The notes beneath the pieces were generated by a model. That model was not told the origin of the DNA. It did not search any database and saw only the letters and a program-made list of their open reading frames with translations. Below are positions 30,885 through 41,767 of a DNA stretch of 64,000 nt, one piece after another (the first letter of the stretch is position 1; each line of letters opens with the position of its first letter). Source of the stretch: Gracilaria domingensis. Its lineage: Eukaryota; Rhodophyta; Florideophyceae; Gracilariales; Gracilariaceae. The translations under genes were made by a program, and so were the position numbers. The stretch lies in contig VCMS01000021.1 in the NCBI GenBank assembly GCA_022539475.1, positions 1 to 64,000 of the forward strand, in the 5' to 3' direction.

Positions 30885-33800
30885 TCAATGTTCCAAGGGT
30901 CCGTCCCGCGAAATCTCTTCGGTAGTATACCTGAAAGGGTGTGGAGGTTCTGGATACTCAGGATCTGGTTCAAAGTCAATGAGGAACTCTTCATGATTTT
31001 CAATACGACGAATGTAGTCTTCCACCTGCTCTTCGTGCGTCGCAGCAGCTGGTAGATGTCCATACTTTCCAATGACATAGTGATATAGAAAGAATATCGT
31101 CCTATCCGCGCCAAGCCTGTTCATCTGCGGATGGAGCCTTCTAGCCAATCTGCCAAGCATCACATGGGCATACTGTGTAAAATACTGACCGTATACGAGA
31201 TGAATACTCAAGCAGAGATGAAAGCAATTCCAAACAATACAATGCTTCTCCCAGTCCTCACATTCTAGTGGGGAGAGCCAGTTCTCAAGTGTGCGCCCAC
31301 CGATTTCCATTTCCAAGTAGTTCACGTCCTGGTTGTAGACTTCGTAGTCAACAATTATCGGCATTGCAAGAAGAGCCGGCGTTACTGGGGTGGTTTCTTC
31401 AATCTGGAGCGGAGGAGGTACGTCACCGCGATCTTGGTCATATGCCAGATCGATCTCGAAAGCCTCTCCAGCTTCAATCCGCTGCAGGAAGCTTGACACC
31501 TCCACTCCGTAAGTTCTCTGCGGGGGAAGATGTCCATAGCGAGCCACCGCAAAGTGATAGTAGTAAAAGACAAACTGCTGACCCACAAGCGGTATAATGA
31601 AAGGGTTCACCCTTCCTGTCAATGAGACCAGATTAGTAAGAAGACCCTCGGTTATGTAGGGTCCATGTCGTTTGAAAGTCCCAAGGTAAACATGTAATAG
31701 GTTCCATGCCACCTTCTGTAGATCGTTTGTACTCGTGCTGACAGGGGAAAGCCATTCAGAAAGTCTCCATCCAGCCACAATTATCCTCAGATAGTCAGCA
31801 GGGGGTCTGGTTGGATTTGGTCCTCCTTGTACCACGACCGGGCATGCCGCTTCGGGCTGATTATTTCTTTCATATCGTACTGTTCTCGGGATCATATGCC
31901 TTGGTCTAGGACGGTAAGGTCTTAAGCGTCTCGCATGAATGCCCCTTCTCGACATACGTCGGTGTGGAGAAACCAATATGTACCGAGGATGATTAGCTCG
32001 AACGACGTGGCATGGTCCATAGAACCTCGATTTGAATGATGGCCATTTCACCGAAGGATTAAGGGCTTCACCACGCATTACCAGTACCTGGTCTCCAACA
32101 GCGAACCGATGTCCACGACGCTCATCGTCTTGACGGCGAGGCTGCTGCAATACCCTTGTGGCCCTCCCAAGAGTGGAGGCTTGTAGTTCCACCTCACGAT
32201 GATCAAGTGACGGCGTGGCTATCAGGGAAGCAGGATCTGATGGATGCATTCGGGGCCGTACTCCATACATGAGCTGAAATGGAGAATATCCTTCGGCCAT
32301 TTGTCGAGTGCGATAACCATAGAGAACCTCCGGGAGTACTTCATCCCAATCGGAGTTCTGATCATGAATCGTTTTCGCGATCGCCCTCTTGATCGTCCCT
32401 ACCATTCTTTCTGCGCGTCCATTAGACATAGGTGCATATGCGAGCACCGGTTTCAGAGTGATATCATGACGCATTAGATAAGCTTGGACACTGGACGCGA
32501 GAAAGGAGGTAGCGTTATCGGAGACAATCGTGCGGGGATAGCCGAAGGGCGCGACGATCTTCCTTCTAATAAAGTTGACTACATCGACTGCCGTAGATGT
32601 TCGAGTTGCCACTGCGATCGGCCATCCCGTGAGGTGCTCGACCCCAATGAGCAAGAATCGGTTTCCGTTCCTTGTCACCCTAAGGGGTCCGGCGAAATCA
32701 ATTGAAAACGTGTGGAAGATATCCGTCAGCGGGGCTCGTTGCCCCGCTCGGTAAGCAAGAAAAGATCCCATGAACTGGCAGCCATCACAACTCTTGACGT
32801 AGGTTGTGACATCAGAGTGAATATTGGGCCACCAGAATCGATCGATGACGTGCCTTCTGGTCGCTTTGACATCCCAGTGTCCCACATCGTCATGAAATGT
32901 TTTCAAGAGTTTACGCCTTTCATTGACGTTAGGAAGGAGTCGTAACCCGGACCCCATTCTACGATACAACTGCCCATTCCATACCATAAACTTCTTAGAA
33001 TTCCTTTTGATCGCCCCTCTGAGGCTCGAGTTGGGCTCATCGACCGGAAGGGCGCTCAGATATCGACCAATATTTGCATAATAAGGTTCGAGGCCTGAAA
33101 AAGCTTCACATGTAGGGGAAGAAACAGTAGTCGCCACCTCTGGAGCATGATGCCCCCTTATTGTGGAGTAGCGCGAAAGATAATCAGCAGCGCAATTCTT
33201 ATCCCCTGAGCGGTACACAACCTCGAACTCGTATTCAGCTAGGAAATCGAGCCACCTGGCCAATCGCCCATGTACATCCTTCTTCTGAAACGCATACTTC
33301 AGCGCCTGATGGTCTGTAATCAATTGAAATGGCTTTGATCCAAGAAGGTATAGCCGAAATTTCTTGAACGCGAAGATGACAGCAAGCGCCTCCTGCTCAC
33401 AGACCGCGTAGTTCCTTTCAGCTGCAGTCATAGTCCGGCTGGCATACTGAATTGGGTGAAACATGCCATCAGATTTCTTCTGAGCGAGAACGGCGCCCAA
33501 CGCAAATGAAGAAGCATCGGTTTCGACCCGAAACGGATTGTCGAAGTCGGGAAAGGCCAACACTGGAGGACTGGTTAGCTTCTCCTTCAGGTCTTTGAAG
33601 GCTTCAACCATCTCATTGTTGAACACTAGTTTCCGATTTCCGGACGTTGCTGCATGGAGAACTGCCGAAGTTTTGGCAAAGTGCTTGATAAACCGGCGGT
33701 AGTAGCCAGCAAGCCCAAGAAAGCTCCTCAGTTCAGTGGTTGTCTTAGGGATCGGAGCCGCCTTGATGGCCTCTATTTTCTTCGCGTTCACTGCAACTCC

Positions 33801-36800
33801 GCTCTGGTCGACAACATGTCCGAGCAGTTCAATCTTGGGATGGGCAAAGTCGCACTTAGAGATCTTCAGCTTCAACCCATGGGAGGCAATTGTCCTTAGT
33901 ACCAACTTGATGTGCTCGACGTGATCCTCTAAGGTTTTTGAATAGATGACCACGTCGTCCAGATAGACCCTTACAAACGGATACTTGTTGAGGATAGAGT
34001 CCATCATTCTTTGGAATGTTGAGGGGGCGTTCATCAAGCCGAAGGGCATGACCTCAAACTGATAGGTTCCTTGACGGCAAACGAAGGTGGTCATCTCCTT
34101 ACACCGAGGTGACATTCTGATTTGCCAGTATCCGGAGAAGAGGTCAAGCGTAGTGAAGAACGAACAGCCGCCCAAGTCATCAAAGATTTGTTCAATATGA
34201 GGTAAGGGCCATCTGTCCGCTTTCATAACTTGGTTCAGAGCTCGGTAGTCCACACAGAACCTTGGCTTGCCATCCTTTTTGGTCGCAATGACGATCGGAA
34301 AGGACCATGCAGATGTACAAGGTTTGATTATCCCAGCGTCAAGCATTTTACCGAGTTCCTTCTTGACGACTTCGTCATGTCGCGGCGGAAGCCTACGAAC
34401 TCTTGAGTGTATCGGAGTCTGGGTCGTCAGTGAGAACTCATGCATGACTGGTACATCTGCAGGTCGAAGATCATACAAAGACCAGGCGACCACCCCAAGG
34501 TCAAGTAAAACACGAAGTAGTTCCTGTTGCTCCCTGCTGGGCAAGTGTGAAAGCCTTTTGAGGATGACTTCTTCGTTACTCGTGTCAGGAGGGTAGTCTC
34601 TTCGATCCAGTATACGATCTTTGCCATCAAACGCGACAGGATCTAACAGGGAGTATTCGATCTCAGGAGCGGGACACGCAACCTTCGGCTTACTATCACG
34701 TGAAGTAGAGTGTCCTTCACCAGAGCCAGTTGTACGCGGCTCTGTTTGCCAGGGGTCGGGTTGAGCTTCCAACTCTCTAACAGGTGTTGGGGGGACCTGC
34801 GTCGAGAACTCTTCTTGAGGAAGCTCTTCCTCGAAAGCAATCACGTAATGGCCATTTTCATCCTCCTCCAGTAGCCCGGTACGACCAAAAGGCATGTTGT
34901 GCACGCCGAGGTGAGGGGGGTGCGCTGGAGTGGGTACAGGGTACCGAATCTGGACACGAACCAAAAGAAAGTCGCTAATAAGTTCCCCTTCTTCAGGTGG
35001 TAGCAAAGTGACCTCATCCGTAATCGGGATGGTGAGGACAGGGTCGCGGTAGAGAGGGGTACCAGACAGCTCGACTTCTTCTGGTGAGGAACCATCTTCA
35101 TCTTCTTCATGATCATCTTCATTTCCATTATTCACCACTTCCTCTTCTACTTCTACTTCTGCTTCATGAACTCCTGCTTCTACTTCTACACAATCTTCAT
35201 CTTCTTCGTCGTCCCTTCCAGAGTTCCTCTCTTCAGCTCCTCTATCGTTGTCAGTTGACAAAAGGGGAGGGTCAGGTGGTTGAAGGCTAGTGTCTGTCAT
35301 GGAACTCTGAAAAGACGAGGGATTCGGGGTGTGATAGACCGATCGTCGTTGATCGTCATTCGGCTCAGCTAAACCGCTCAGCTGGTTATCGGCCTCATCG
35401 TTAGTGTTGTCAAGACTTATAACCATCACATGGTCTTCATGGGCTTCGCTTTGCGATGGAACCGCGAGGGGTTCTTCATCAGCCGGTGCAGGTATAGGCC
35501 AGCCTACTCCGAAACGGACTATTGGTTCGGAACTGTTGTCCAGCTCTAGGACACCCATTTCTCCGTACGGAAGTTCAGAGGTGTGTGGATGAAGTTGTTC
35601 TCTATCCGGTGGCTGAGGGTAACGACGGTAGACTCGAAAGATAAGATAATCAGGCTGTCGTCTCACATCTTCGGCTCGTAGAAGAACAACGTCATCCCTG
35701 ACTGGGACAACGAGATCGCGTTCGTGTCCTCCATCCGATGGAGAACCTTCGGAGTCGTTGTCGTCTGCGCTTTCCTCCGATTCTTCATCGTTCTCAAATT
35801 CTCTATTTGCTTCCCCAGTGGCGTGAGGAGTAGTAATAGCAGGTTCTGGTTCAACATCATTCACACGCAATTGCCTAATGCCCTCCTCCAAATCCTGAGG
35901 ATCAGCAGGGGAGGGGCTTTCCTGACCGAGACTCGTAGCACCAATATTCTTCAGTTCGTTCGCGGATTCCTCTTCGGGTGGTTGTAAGGAGTTTTGTTCT
36001 TCATTCATAGTATTCAAAGCATATACTGACGTGTCAACTTTGTCTTTCGAGAAAGTGATCGCGTATCCTTCGTCGTCGCTCTCTGAACTCTCAGAGAAGA
36101 ACGACTCTGAAGCGGAAGTGAAATCCTCACTATCGGTGTGTTCATTCTCTTCGTCGAACACTACACTAGGGCGATGGTAATTGAGAGGCAAAACAACAGA
36201 TGCGCCGTCAAATTGCATAGAGACTTGCTGAGTACCGAGGTCCAAGCAGGCTTGGAGTGACTCAAGAGCAGGACAGCCAACGATCACATTGAAGGGAGGC
36301 TTCTCAACGACCAGGAAATCCAACGGGACGCGGAGAGAACCAAACTCGAGGGGAACATCGTGCAGGCTTCCGCGAACTAAGGATTTGGTTCCGTCGGCAA
36401 CGACAATTCTCCTACTCGACGGTTTCATCTCCAACGATAACCGGTTGCATAACGCAATAGACATAAGATTAGGGATAGCACCAGAGTCCAGCAGCGCCTG
36501 GGAACTAGTGCCATAGACAGTAACATTCACCACTTTGAGAGTCTGAGGGAGTGAATGAGTATGAGCGTAACTGACACGCCTTGACGAAAAACCTCCGGAA
36601 AGAATGCGCCGAATGTCTTTCTTGGCCTCGTCCGCATCACCGCGGACAAGTTGACCAAAAGTGATGCCAGAAGGAGCTCTCGCCAACTCTTCGTAAATAT
36701 TGTACTTTCCAACATGTTCTTCGATCTTCACCCTCCGCGACTTCCCTTTCGACTTCTTTCCAGCGCCCTTCCGAGTCTTTGGCGACTTCTTAGGAAGGTT

Positions 36801-37934
36801 CTTGGCTTGCTGCGAAGGAGTCTTGGTGGTATGCGAGTCGGGGAACATTACGGGAGAAATTCCCGAGAGAGGACCAGTTCGAGGTTGCTTGGGCAGAGGC
36901 TCCCCATCTGCGTCCCTTTTCGCGGTTGCAACGGGGTCTTCATCATCTGAAGGGTCAGCAATGACAACTGAGACTTGGTTCTCGTCTGTCTTCTGAGAAG
37001 CTCGTTTCTCTTTGAGCAACTTCTCCCTTTCTGATTCAGACTTCACATCTTCGAATGACACTTTTCGCACAGTATCATCATTATTCCTTCTCCAGCACGT
37101 AGTTGCAGAGTGACCTAACTTGCCACAAACACTACATCGTGTGCCTCGATGCGGGTTAAGCTCACATCGTGCTGCGAAGTGACCAGGTTGGCTACAATAC
37201 GAACAAACCTTCTCCGTATCCTGACGTCCAATGGTTGTCGCAGCGCTCTGAGTCTTCTTCACTAGGAGGTGCAACTGTGCCATCTGGTCAGCCAACTGAT
37301 CCACTTTCGACTCCAGCGGACTTGGACGAGCGGGCTCCTTAGCACGTTGAAGAATGTGCTTTGCCGGTGGGAAAGCGTTAAGGGTACCATACGACCCGAG
37401 AGCTTTCTTTCCGCCAACAAAGTCCTTAACGAGGGCCTTCAAGGATTCATAGTCATCTGCTCCACGGAATATGACAAACTGCGCAAGATCTGCAAACTCC
37501 ATGACAGCGTTTCGTAGTAACCCGAACTTAGCTTTCGAGTTAAAACCAGCCTGATCGAAGAAAGAGTCCATCTTCTTCAAGGACCCTAGCAGATCGACGT
37601 AATCTAAACGTGCCGAAACTGCCCGGCGAATCCTCTCCGCCGGTTCCTCGATTGCACCGAAACGTTCGATCAAAGCAAGCTTCACATTCTGATAGTCCTT
37701 TGCTTCAATCGAAAGAGAGCCATCAACAGCATAGTTGTCATAGTAGAAGTCAAACGCTTCACCCTCAAGATAGCCGAGCAACTTCATAGCTCGAACACTA
37801 TCCTCTTCGTTGGGGGTAGCGACATTCTCAAAGTAAAACAGAAACTTCCTTACGTCGACGGCAGAACCATCGAAGGAAATCACACCAGACTCAGGAGAAC
37901 CAGACCCTCCTCGAGAGTACCATGTGGACGCCAT
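30885..37934 (-). CDS. gag-pol polyprotein of the young gypsy element
   Basis: One open frame of 2,349 aa from the ATG at 37934 (it remains open 25 codons further into the LTR). Approximate order by residue: gag 1-230; two CCHC zinc knuckles 240-285 (CSYCSQPGHFAARC, CSVCGKLGHSATTC); aspartic protease with DSG near 483; a first duplicated module 736-811 and 960-1036; RT with YLDD near 1324; RNase H near 1460-1550; integrase HHCC near 1680-1720 and catalytic D-D-E between about 1748 and 1840; a second duplicated module 2043-2163 and 2200-2322. All enzyme signatures are present. The start codon lies in the last 12 bases of the 5' LTR, so the primer-binding site is inside the coding frame. Gag and pol are fused, with no stop or shift between them. 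Confidence 0.9.
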   Translation of the reverse strand: MASTWYSRGGSGSPESGVISFDGSAVDVRKFLFYFENVATPNEEDSVRAMKLLGYLEGEAFDFYYDNYAVDGSLSIEAKDYQNVKLALIERFGAIEEPAERIRRAVSARLDYVDLLGSLKKMDSFFDQAGFNSKAKFGLLRNAVMEFADLAQFVIFRGADDYESLKALVKDFVGGKKALGSYGTLNAFPPAKHILQRAKEPARPSPLESKVDQLADQMAQLHLLVKKTQSAATTIGRQDTEKVCSYCSQPGHFAARCELNPHRGTRCSVCGKLGHSATTCWRRNNDDTVRKVSFEDVKSESEREKLLKEKRASQKTDENQVSVVIADPSDDEDPVATAKRDADGEPLPKQPRTGPLSGISPVMFPDSHTTKTPSQQAKNLPKKSPKTRKGAGKKSKGKSRRVKIEEHVGKYNIYEELARAPSGITFGQLVRGDADEAKKDIRRILSGGFSSRRVSYAHTHSLPQTLKVVNVTVYGTSSQALLDSGAIPNLMSIALCNRLSLEMKPSSRRIVVADGTKSLVRGSLHDVPLEFGSLRVPLDFLVVEKPPFNVIVGCPALESLQACLDLGTQQVSMQFDGASVVLPLNYHRPSVVFDEENEHTDSEDFTSASESFFSESSESDDEGYAITFSKDKVDTSVYALNTMNEEQNSLQPPEEESANELKNIGATSLGQESPSPADPQDLEEGIRQLRVNDVEPEPAITTPHATGEANREFENDEESEESADDNDSEGSPSDGGHERDLVVPVRDDVVLLRAEDVRRQPDYLIFRVYRRYPQPPDREQLHPHTSELPYGEMGVLELDNSSEPIVRFGVGWPIPAPADEEPLAVPSQSEAHEDHVMVISLDNTNDEADNQLSGLAEPNDDQRRSVYHTPNPSSFQSSMTDTSLQPPDPPLLSTDNDRGAEERNSGRDDEEDEDCVEVEAGVHEAEVEVEEEVVNNGNEDDHEEDEDGSSPEEVELSGTPLYRDPVLTIPITDEVTLLPPEEGELISDFLLVRVQIRYPVPTPAHPPHLGVHNMPFGRTGLLEEDENGHYVIAFEEELPQEEFSTQVPPTPVRELEAQPDPWQTEPRTTGSGEGHSTSRDSKPKVACPAPEIEYSLLDPVAFDGKDRILDRRDYPPDTSNEEVILKRLSHLPSREQQELLRVLLDLGVVAWSLYDLRPADVPVMHEFSLTTQTPIHSRVRRLPPRHDEVVKKELGKMLDAGIIKPCTSAWSFPIVIATKKDGKPRFCVDYRALNQVMKADRWPLPHIEQIFDDLGGCSFFTTLDLFSGYWQIRMSPRCKEMTTFVCRQGTYQFEVMPFGLMNAPSTFQRMMDSILNKYPFVRVYLDDVVIYSKTLEDHVEHIKLVLRTIASHGLKLKISKCDFAHPKIELLGHVVDQSGVAVNAKKIEAIKAAPIPKTTTELRSFLGLAGYYRRFIKHFAKTSAVLHAATSGNRKLVFNNEMVEAFKDLKEKLTSPPVLAFPDFDNPFRVETDASSFALGAVLAQKKSDGMFHPIQYASRTMTAAERNYAVCEQEALAVIFAFKKFRLYLLGSKPFQLITDHQALKYAFQKKDVHGRLARWLDFLAEYEFEVVYRSGDKNCAADYLSRYSTIRGHHAPEVATTVSSPTCEAFSGLEPYYANIGRYLSALPVDEPNSSLRGAIKRNSKKFMVWNGQLYRRMGSGLRLLPNVNERRKLLKTFHDDVGHWDVKATRRHVIDRFWWPNIHSDVTTYVKSCDGCQFMGSFLAYRAGQRAPLTDIFHTFSIDFAGPLRVTRNGNRFLLIGVEHLTGWPIAVATRTSTAVDVVNFIRRKIVAPFGYPRTIVSDNATSFLASSVQAYLMRHDITLKPVLAYAPMSNGRAERMVGTIKRAIAKTIHDQNSDWDEVLPEVLYGYRTRQMAEGYSPFQLMYGVRPRMHPSDPASLIATPSLDHREVELQASTLGRATRVLQQPRRQDDERRGHRFAVGDQVLVMRGEALNPSVKWPSFKSRFYGPCHVVRANHPRYILVSPHRRMSRRGIHARRLRPYRPRPRHMIPRTVRYERNNQPEAACPVVVQGGPNPTRPPADYLRIIVAGWRLSEWLSPVSTSTNDLQKVAWNLLHVYLGTFKRHGPYITEGLLTNLVSLTGRVNPFIIPLVGQQFVFYYYHFAVARYGHLPPQRTYGVEVSSFLQRIEAGEAFEIDLAYDQDRGDVPPPLQIEETTPVTPALLAMPIIVDYEVYNQDVNYLEMEIGGRTLENWLSPLECEDWEKHCIVWNCFHLCLSIHLVYGQYFTQYAHVMLGRLARRLHPQMNRLGADRTIFFLYHYVIGKYGHLPAAATHEEQVEDYIRRIENHEEFLIDFEPDPEYPEPPHPFRYTTEEISRDGPLEH

Positions 37935-38634
37935 TTTTGGGGGAAACAGCGCGGGTGGTGACAAACCCAAGGAGAGCGACACAATAAATGCTCGAGAGTA
38001 CCAGCCCAAAGGGCGACAGATTCACGTAGCTCAGATGCCTGCAGGAGCAGACAAGATAACCCCAAGATAGATGGAAACTCCCCGCAAACTGAAAGCAGGG
38101 GTAAGAATCAACCGAGGATATGGCTCAGCGTCCGATACCGAGAGCCAACACAACAACAGAAAGCAGGGCCAACAGACCAAGACACACAAGAGCTGTCGGC
38201 GGGACAATAGTGTGGTAGGACTAAAGCGATAGAGTCTGTCGTCGATGCCACCACGAACCTAACAACCAGGCGAGGTAGCGACAGAAATAAAACCAGCGCA
38301 ATGCGTAACACTGCCAACGTCCGTCTGGGAGAACGGAGACGTAGTGATGGGTGATGGTCGCAGTGTGCGAACGAGCCCAATGGAGGGCAGCACAAGGCGA
38401 CTGGCTAGGGAACGGCGGGAGACCGGGCCGCCGGGAATAAGGAAATGTAGGGGGAAAGGCTGGTGGCAGGGAGGCGCAGACTGCGCTAAGGGAAGATGGG
38501 ATTGCCAAAGGAAGGAAGGTTGGCGACGACGGAAGGGGAGGAAGAAAGGCGAGAGAGGCCAGGATGGGGGAAGTCGTCCGGAGGGGAAGTGGTCTGCCCG
38601 AGTTGAGTTTGCAGCGAGCGCTCGAACTCGGGGG

Positions 38635-38640
38635 TTTATA
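38635..38640 (-). promoter_or_regulatory. TATA box in the 5' LTR
   Basis: TATAAA on the minus strand within the conserved GATATAAACCCCCGAG block. It is the expected promoter for the genomic transcript, about 700 bp upstream of the gag start. Confidence 0.6.
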
Positions 38641-39112
38641 TCTACAATTGTGATAATGCATGGTCACCGCAAGCGAACACCTAATATCATCTTTCACCAA
38701 GGCATTCAGAACGGCTCACCAGGTCATATACTTGGTTGTGATACCGTTGTACGGTTCTTCGTTATGTCTCCTGTTCATTGGCTGTTGGTGATACGGTGCG
38801 CCGATTGTCGTCTTGTGACAAACAACTTAATATTGCTCACCATGTCCATAATAGGTAATAATGTCAACGTACGGTTCTTCGTTATGTAGGTCGGTGGTTG
38901 GCCAGATTTCTTCTGGCTATTTAGGTTTTCAACTAGTCCTCCGGATGACATCCACCTTCCATGTCGTGCCATCGTGGCACTATCACGATTGTGCGTGCGT
39001 GACCAGTTATCATGGCGGTATATTCGATATTATAGTTACCCTTCGGTGCCTCTCAGGTCTGCCATGCTTCCCCTATCTTACCACCGCCTTTCAGGTGTCC
39101 ATCTTTTGAACG

Positions 39113-39523
39113 ATGTCAACTCCAAACGAAGTTATTGCTACTATGACCGACGACGATACCGACCATTCCGATGTTCCGCGTGCCAAATCAACCGTCCTGA
39201 TCGAGAGCGAAGCAAAAGAAGTTACTGCGGACACCATTCAGCTCGAGGAGGACGCCGCATTTGCGAACGAAGACGATGTTGCCACCGAAGAACGTACCGA
39301 AGCGCAACTTTTCGTCTGCGAGGAGGCTCTATATGACTTCCTCTTCAAGCGTGGAATATCGATGGATGAGCTCAAAGACAATCTTAACGAGCTCCCAGTA
39401 CTGTTCGTGCGCGGGATTGGTGTTGGGTTGGCGCTTTCCATGATGGTGCTACGCTCTCCCTCCCGCGCACGGGCGCTTCATCTCGTTCATGACGCTGTGA
39501 AAGCTTTGTTGTCCTCTGATTGA
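39113..39523 (+). CDS. antisense LTR ORF (acidic, unknown), right copy
   Basis: The same 136-codon ORF as at 29786-30196, in the other LTR and all but identical to it. Confidence 0.5.
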   Translation: MSTPNEVIATMTDDDTDHSDVPRAKSTVLIESEAKEVTADTIQLEEDAAFANEDDVATEERTEAQLFVCEEALYDFLFKRGISMDELKDNLNELPVLFVRGIGVGLALSMMVLRSPSRARALHLVHDAVKALLSSD

Positions 39524-40156
39524 TATCCATTTCTCGTATCTTCGATTGCCTCTTTGTCATAGAACTCCTGCTTCTCGATTAAATTGATTTGTATCCCCTG
39601 GTCGTATGTGTTCCGACGCGCGCGACAGAGCGCGCCACAACTTTCTGAGCTCCCCGAAGAGAGCGCTCCACTCACTGTCCTCCAGCGTCAGGTGCTGCGC
39701 GCACGTTCCTTTCCTACCCTGCAGCTGGCGCGCCGCAACGTGCGGGGCGCGAGCTTCCAAAGACTGCTTAGCGGCGGGCGCGCCGCAGCCAGCGGCGCGC
39801 GACGCGCAACCTCATTATACTCCTCTTCAGGCGCGCCGCAGCGAGCGGCGCGCGACTTCTTCATCTCCGTCGGGGGCGCGCCGCGGCGCGCGGCGCGAAA
39901 CCTCATCATCCTCCTCTTCAGGCGCGCCGCAGCGAGCGGCGCGCGACTTCTTCATCTCCGTCGGGGGCGCGCCGCGGCGCGCGGCGCGAAACCTCATCAT
40001 CCTTGCCGCCGCGTCGCAGCGCACGGCGCGCAGCGGTGGGCGCAGACGGCGGGAGTGACGGCGCAGTCCAGGGGTGGAAGGTGTCGGAGATATAGAAAAA
40101 AATTGTTCGGGAGTGTCCCTGGGGTGGCGGGACACTCCCCTGCATCCGCCTCCACA

Positions 40157-41550
40157 GTTCTCTTTGCAAAAGTGCGAACATTTCACAAAAACAGAATTAA
40201 GTTATGGTGTAAGAGAAACCCTTTATAAGAATTTCTTTTGTATTGTAACGGCGCACACCTCCCTTTCGTTAGGGACACATTACCTGAAATATCTGAATTA
40301 CAGTACCGGTTGATGACATTATTCTCTTCATTAACACATCATGCATCACATCGCGTTTTTAGAACTCGCACTATTCCTTTATTGTCCCTTGTAAGGACAA
40401 GAAAATCATAGCATGATGTGGCGCTTTGTGTCCTCTTTCAATTGCTGTTCTCATGGTTAAAGAGAAGCAAATAGTTTTAAAGTTATGCGCGCTAGTACAT
40501 AAACCTTCAAAACCGCCGGATGACCGGTCTTTGGAACCCATTCTCTTCCAATTTTTTGGAATAGCGCCTATTCCAACTGGAAGAGGAGCTCTTCCATGTG
40601 AACAATATAAGAGTTTTTGCACTGCTGTAGCCTTTTTTTGTTTCAAAATTAACGATTTTTACAATGCACTCTGTAGTTTTTCTACGTGATCATGAATAAA
40701 GAAGTAGAACGTGATGACGAACAACATATGCTGCGGTTGCTGTTGACAAAGAAAGCTTAAACATGATATTACATTTTTTGCGTCATTACCATCTAGTAAG
40801 GCACTGAACATGTCTAGTTTGACTATTTTAACGTACTACTCAGACTATTTCACGTTGAATCTAATATAAAGAAAGTGAAGTAAAAGTTCGTAAATAATTA
40901 AAGCCTGACTCATTCATTCATTATCTGTTTATCCATATGCAACTTTGTATTCTTTGGTTCCATATTACTCTCAAATAGCACTATTGGGAACCTCTCAAAA
41001 GGCTTTCGATTCTGCTGTTTCTCGATCATCGCCATGTTGACATTGTTTTTCTAGTTCGCAAAACCTTTTTTACGCAATGACGGATAATTTGGTTCTCTGT
41101 TTGCCTCAGTTACTCATAGAATAAAGAAAATGAAATAAGCTAGTTTTGCACTCTATCGTTACTTCATTATGATCATTTTTTTTCAAGACCTTAATGGAGC
41201 TTCAATGTCGCATGTTTATGGATATAATTTTTCATTCGGATAGAAGTTCAATCATCTTTTTTATTTGGCTGCAATCGCCGTTTTAGACATCGCACCTCTT
41301 TTTTGGTTTTAAATAGCGAACTCAATCACTAGGCACCATCAAAGGATTAGAGTCTTTTATTGGCTGTGCTATATGTAGGAAGCATGTATAGAGTTCTAAG
41401 ATCATAAATATGTTTTTCTATAACAACAAAGTCATCTATTAACCTTAATTTTGAAGCGATTCGCTTCTAAGTTCTTGGAAAAATGGCAACTAGTGACGTT
41501 TATGCTGACTTTGCTACCTACAATACTGGCAAGTGATACATCTCTACTTG
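40157..41550. other. intergenic, AT-rich, no gene recognised
   Basis: Short frames only. A GGAAGAG-GAGCTCTTCC hairpin near 40578 resembles the stronger one at 41668. Confidence 0.4.
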
Positions 41551-41559
41551 GTTCTAGTT

Positions 41560-41622
41560 TGGCAAGATAGCTCAGCTCAGAGAGCATATCGGTGCGAAAT
41601 GCAGTTATCGATTGCCAGAAGT
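41560..41622 (+). other. shortened tRNA-like relic
   Basis: TTGGCAAGATAGCTCAGCTCAGAGAGC looks like an acceptor plus D-arm with an A-box. About 30 bases later comes GTTATCGATTGCCA, B-box-like, with TTGCCA pairing to TGGCAA. The total length is only about 60 bases, too short for a working tRNA. Confidence 0.3.
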
Positions 41623-41666
41623 GTAGCGCAAAATAGAATTTTGTTAATTTTTATAAAGCTTTCACG

Positions 41667-41745
41667 CATGGAAGAGCAATTCCAGCGGCTGGAAAAGCTC
41701 TTCCATGTAGCTATTCCAGCAAAAACGCTACATGGAAGATCTCGT
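41667..41745. repeat. nested hairpins built on GGAAGAGC/TTCCAGC
   Basis: CATGGAAGAGC...GCTCTTCCATG encloses TTCCAGC-GG-CTGGAA, giving a ~42-bp near-perfect hairpin. A second hairpin, GTAGC...GCTAC, follows directly and repeats CATGGAAGA. Confidence 0.55.
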
Positions 41746-41767
41746 CCATGTATTCGACAAGGGTTAA

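Larger units (their letters stand above)
28596..40156 (-). mobile_element. Ty3/gypsy LTR retrotransposon, young and whole-looking
   Basis: An 11,561-bp element on the minus strand. Two LTRs of equal length (2,234 bp, TG...CA) match almost perfectly; I noticed about two differences. A 5-bp target duplication, GTTCT, flanks it (28591-28595 and 40157-40161). Just inside the 5' LTR (the right one) is a primer-binding site beginning TGGTACTCTCGAGG; next to the 3' LTR is a purine-rich GGGGAGTG tract. One uninterrupted gag-pol frame fills the interior, in the order gag, zinc knuckles, protease, RT, RNase H, integrase. Near-identical LTRs imply a recent insertion. Confidence 0.95.
37923..40156 (-). 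repeat. 5' LTR of the young gypsy element
   Basis: The right-hand LTR, 2,234 bp, with the same organisation as the left one. It holds the sense TATA box at 38635-38640 and the start codon of gag-pol at its inner end. Confidence 0.95.

Noticed and set aside
30257-30925. Ala/Arg-rich ORFs in the GGCGCGCC tandem repeats
   Set aside because: Products of simple CGCG repetition, in all frames and both strands.
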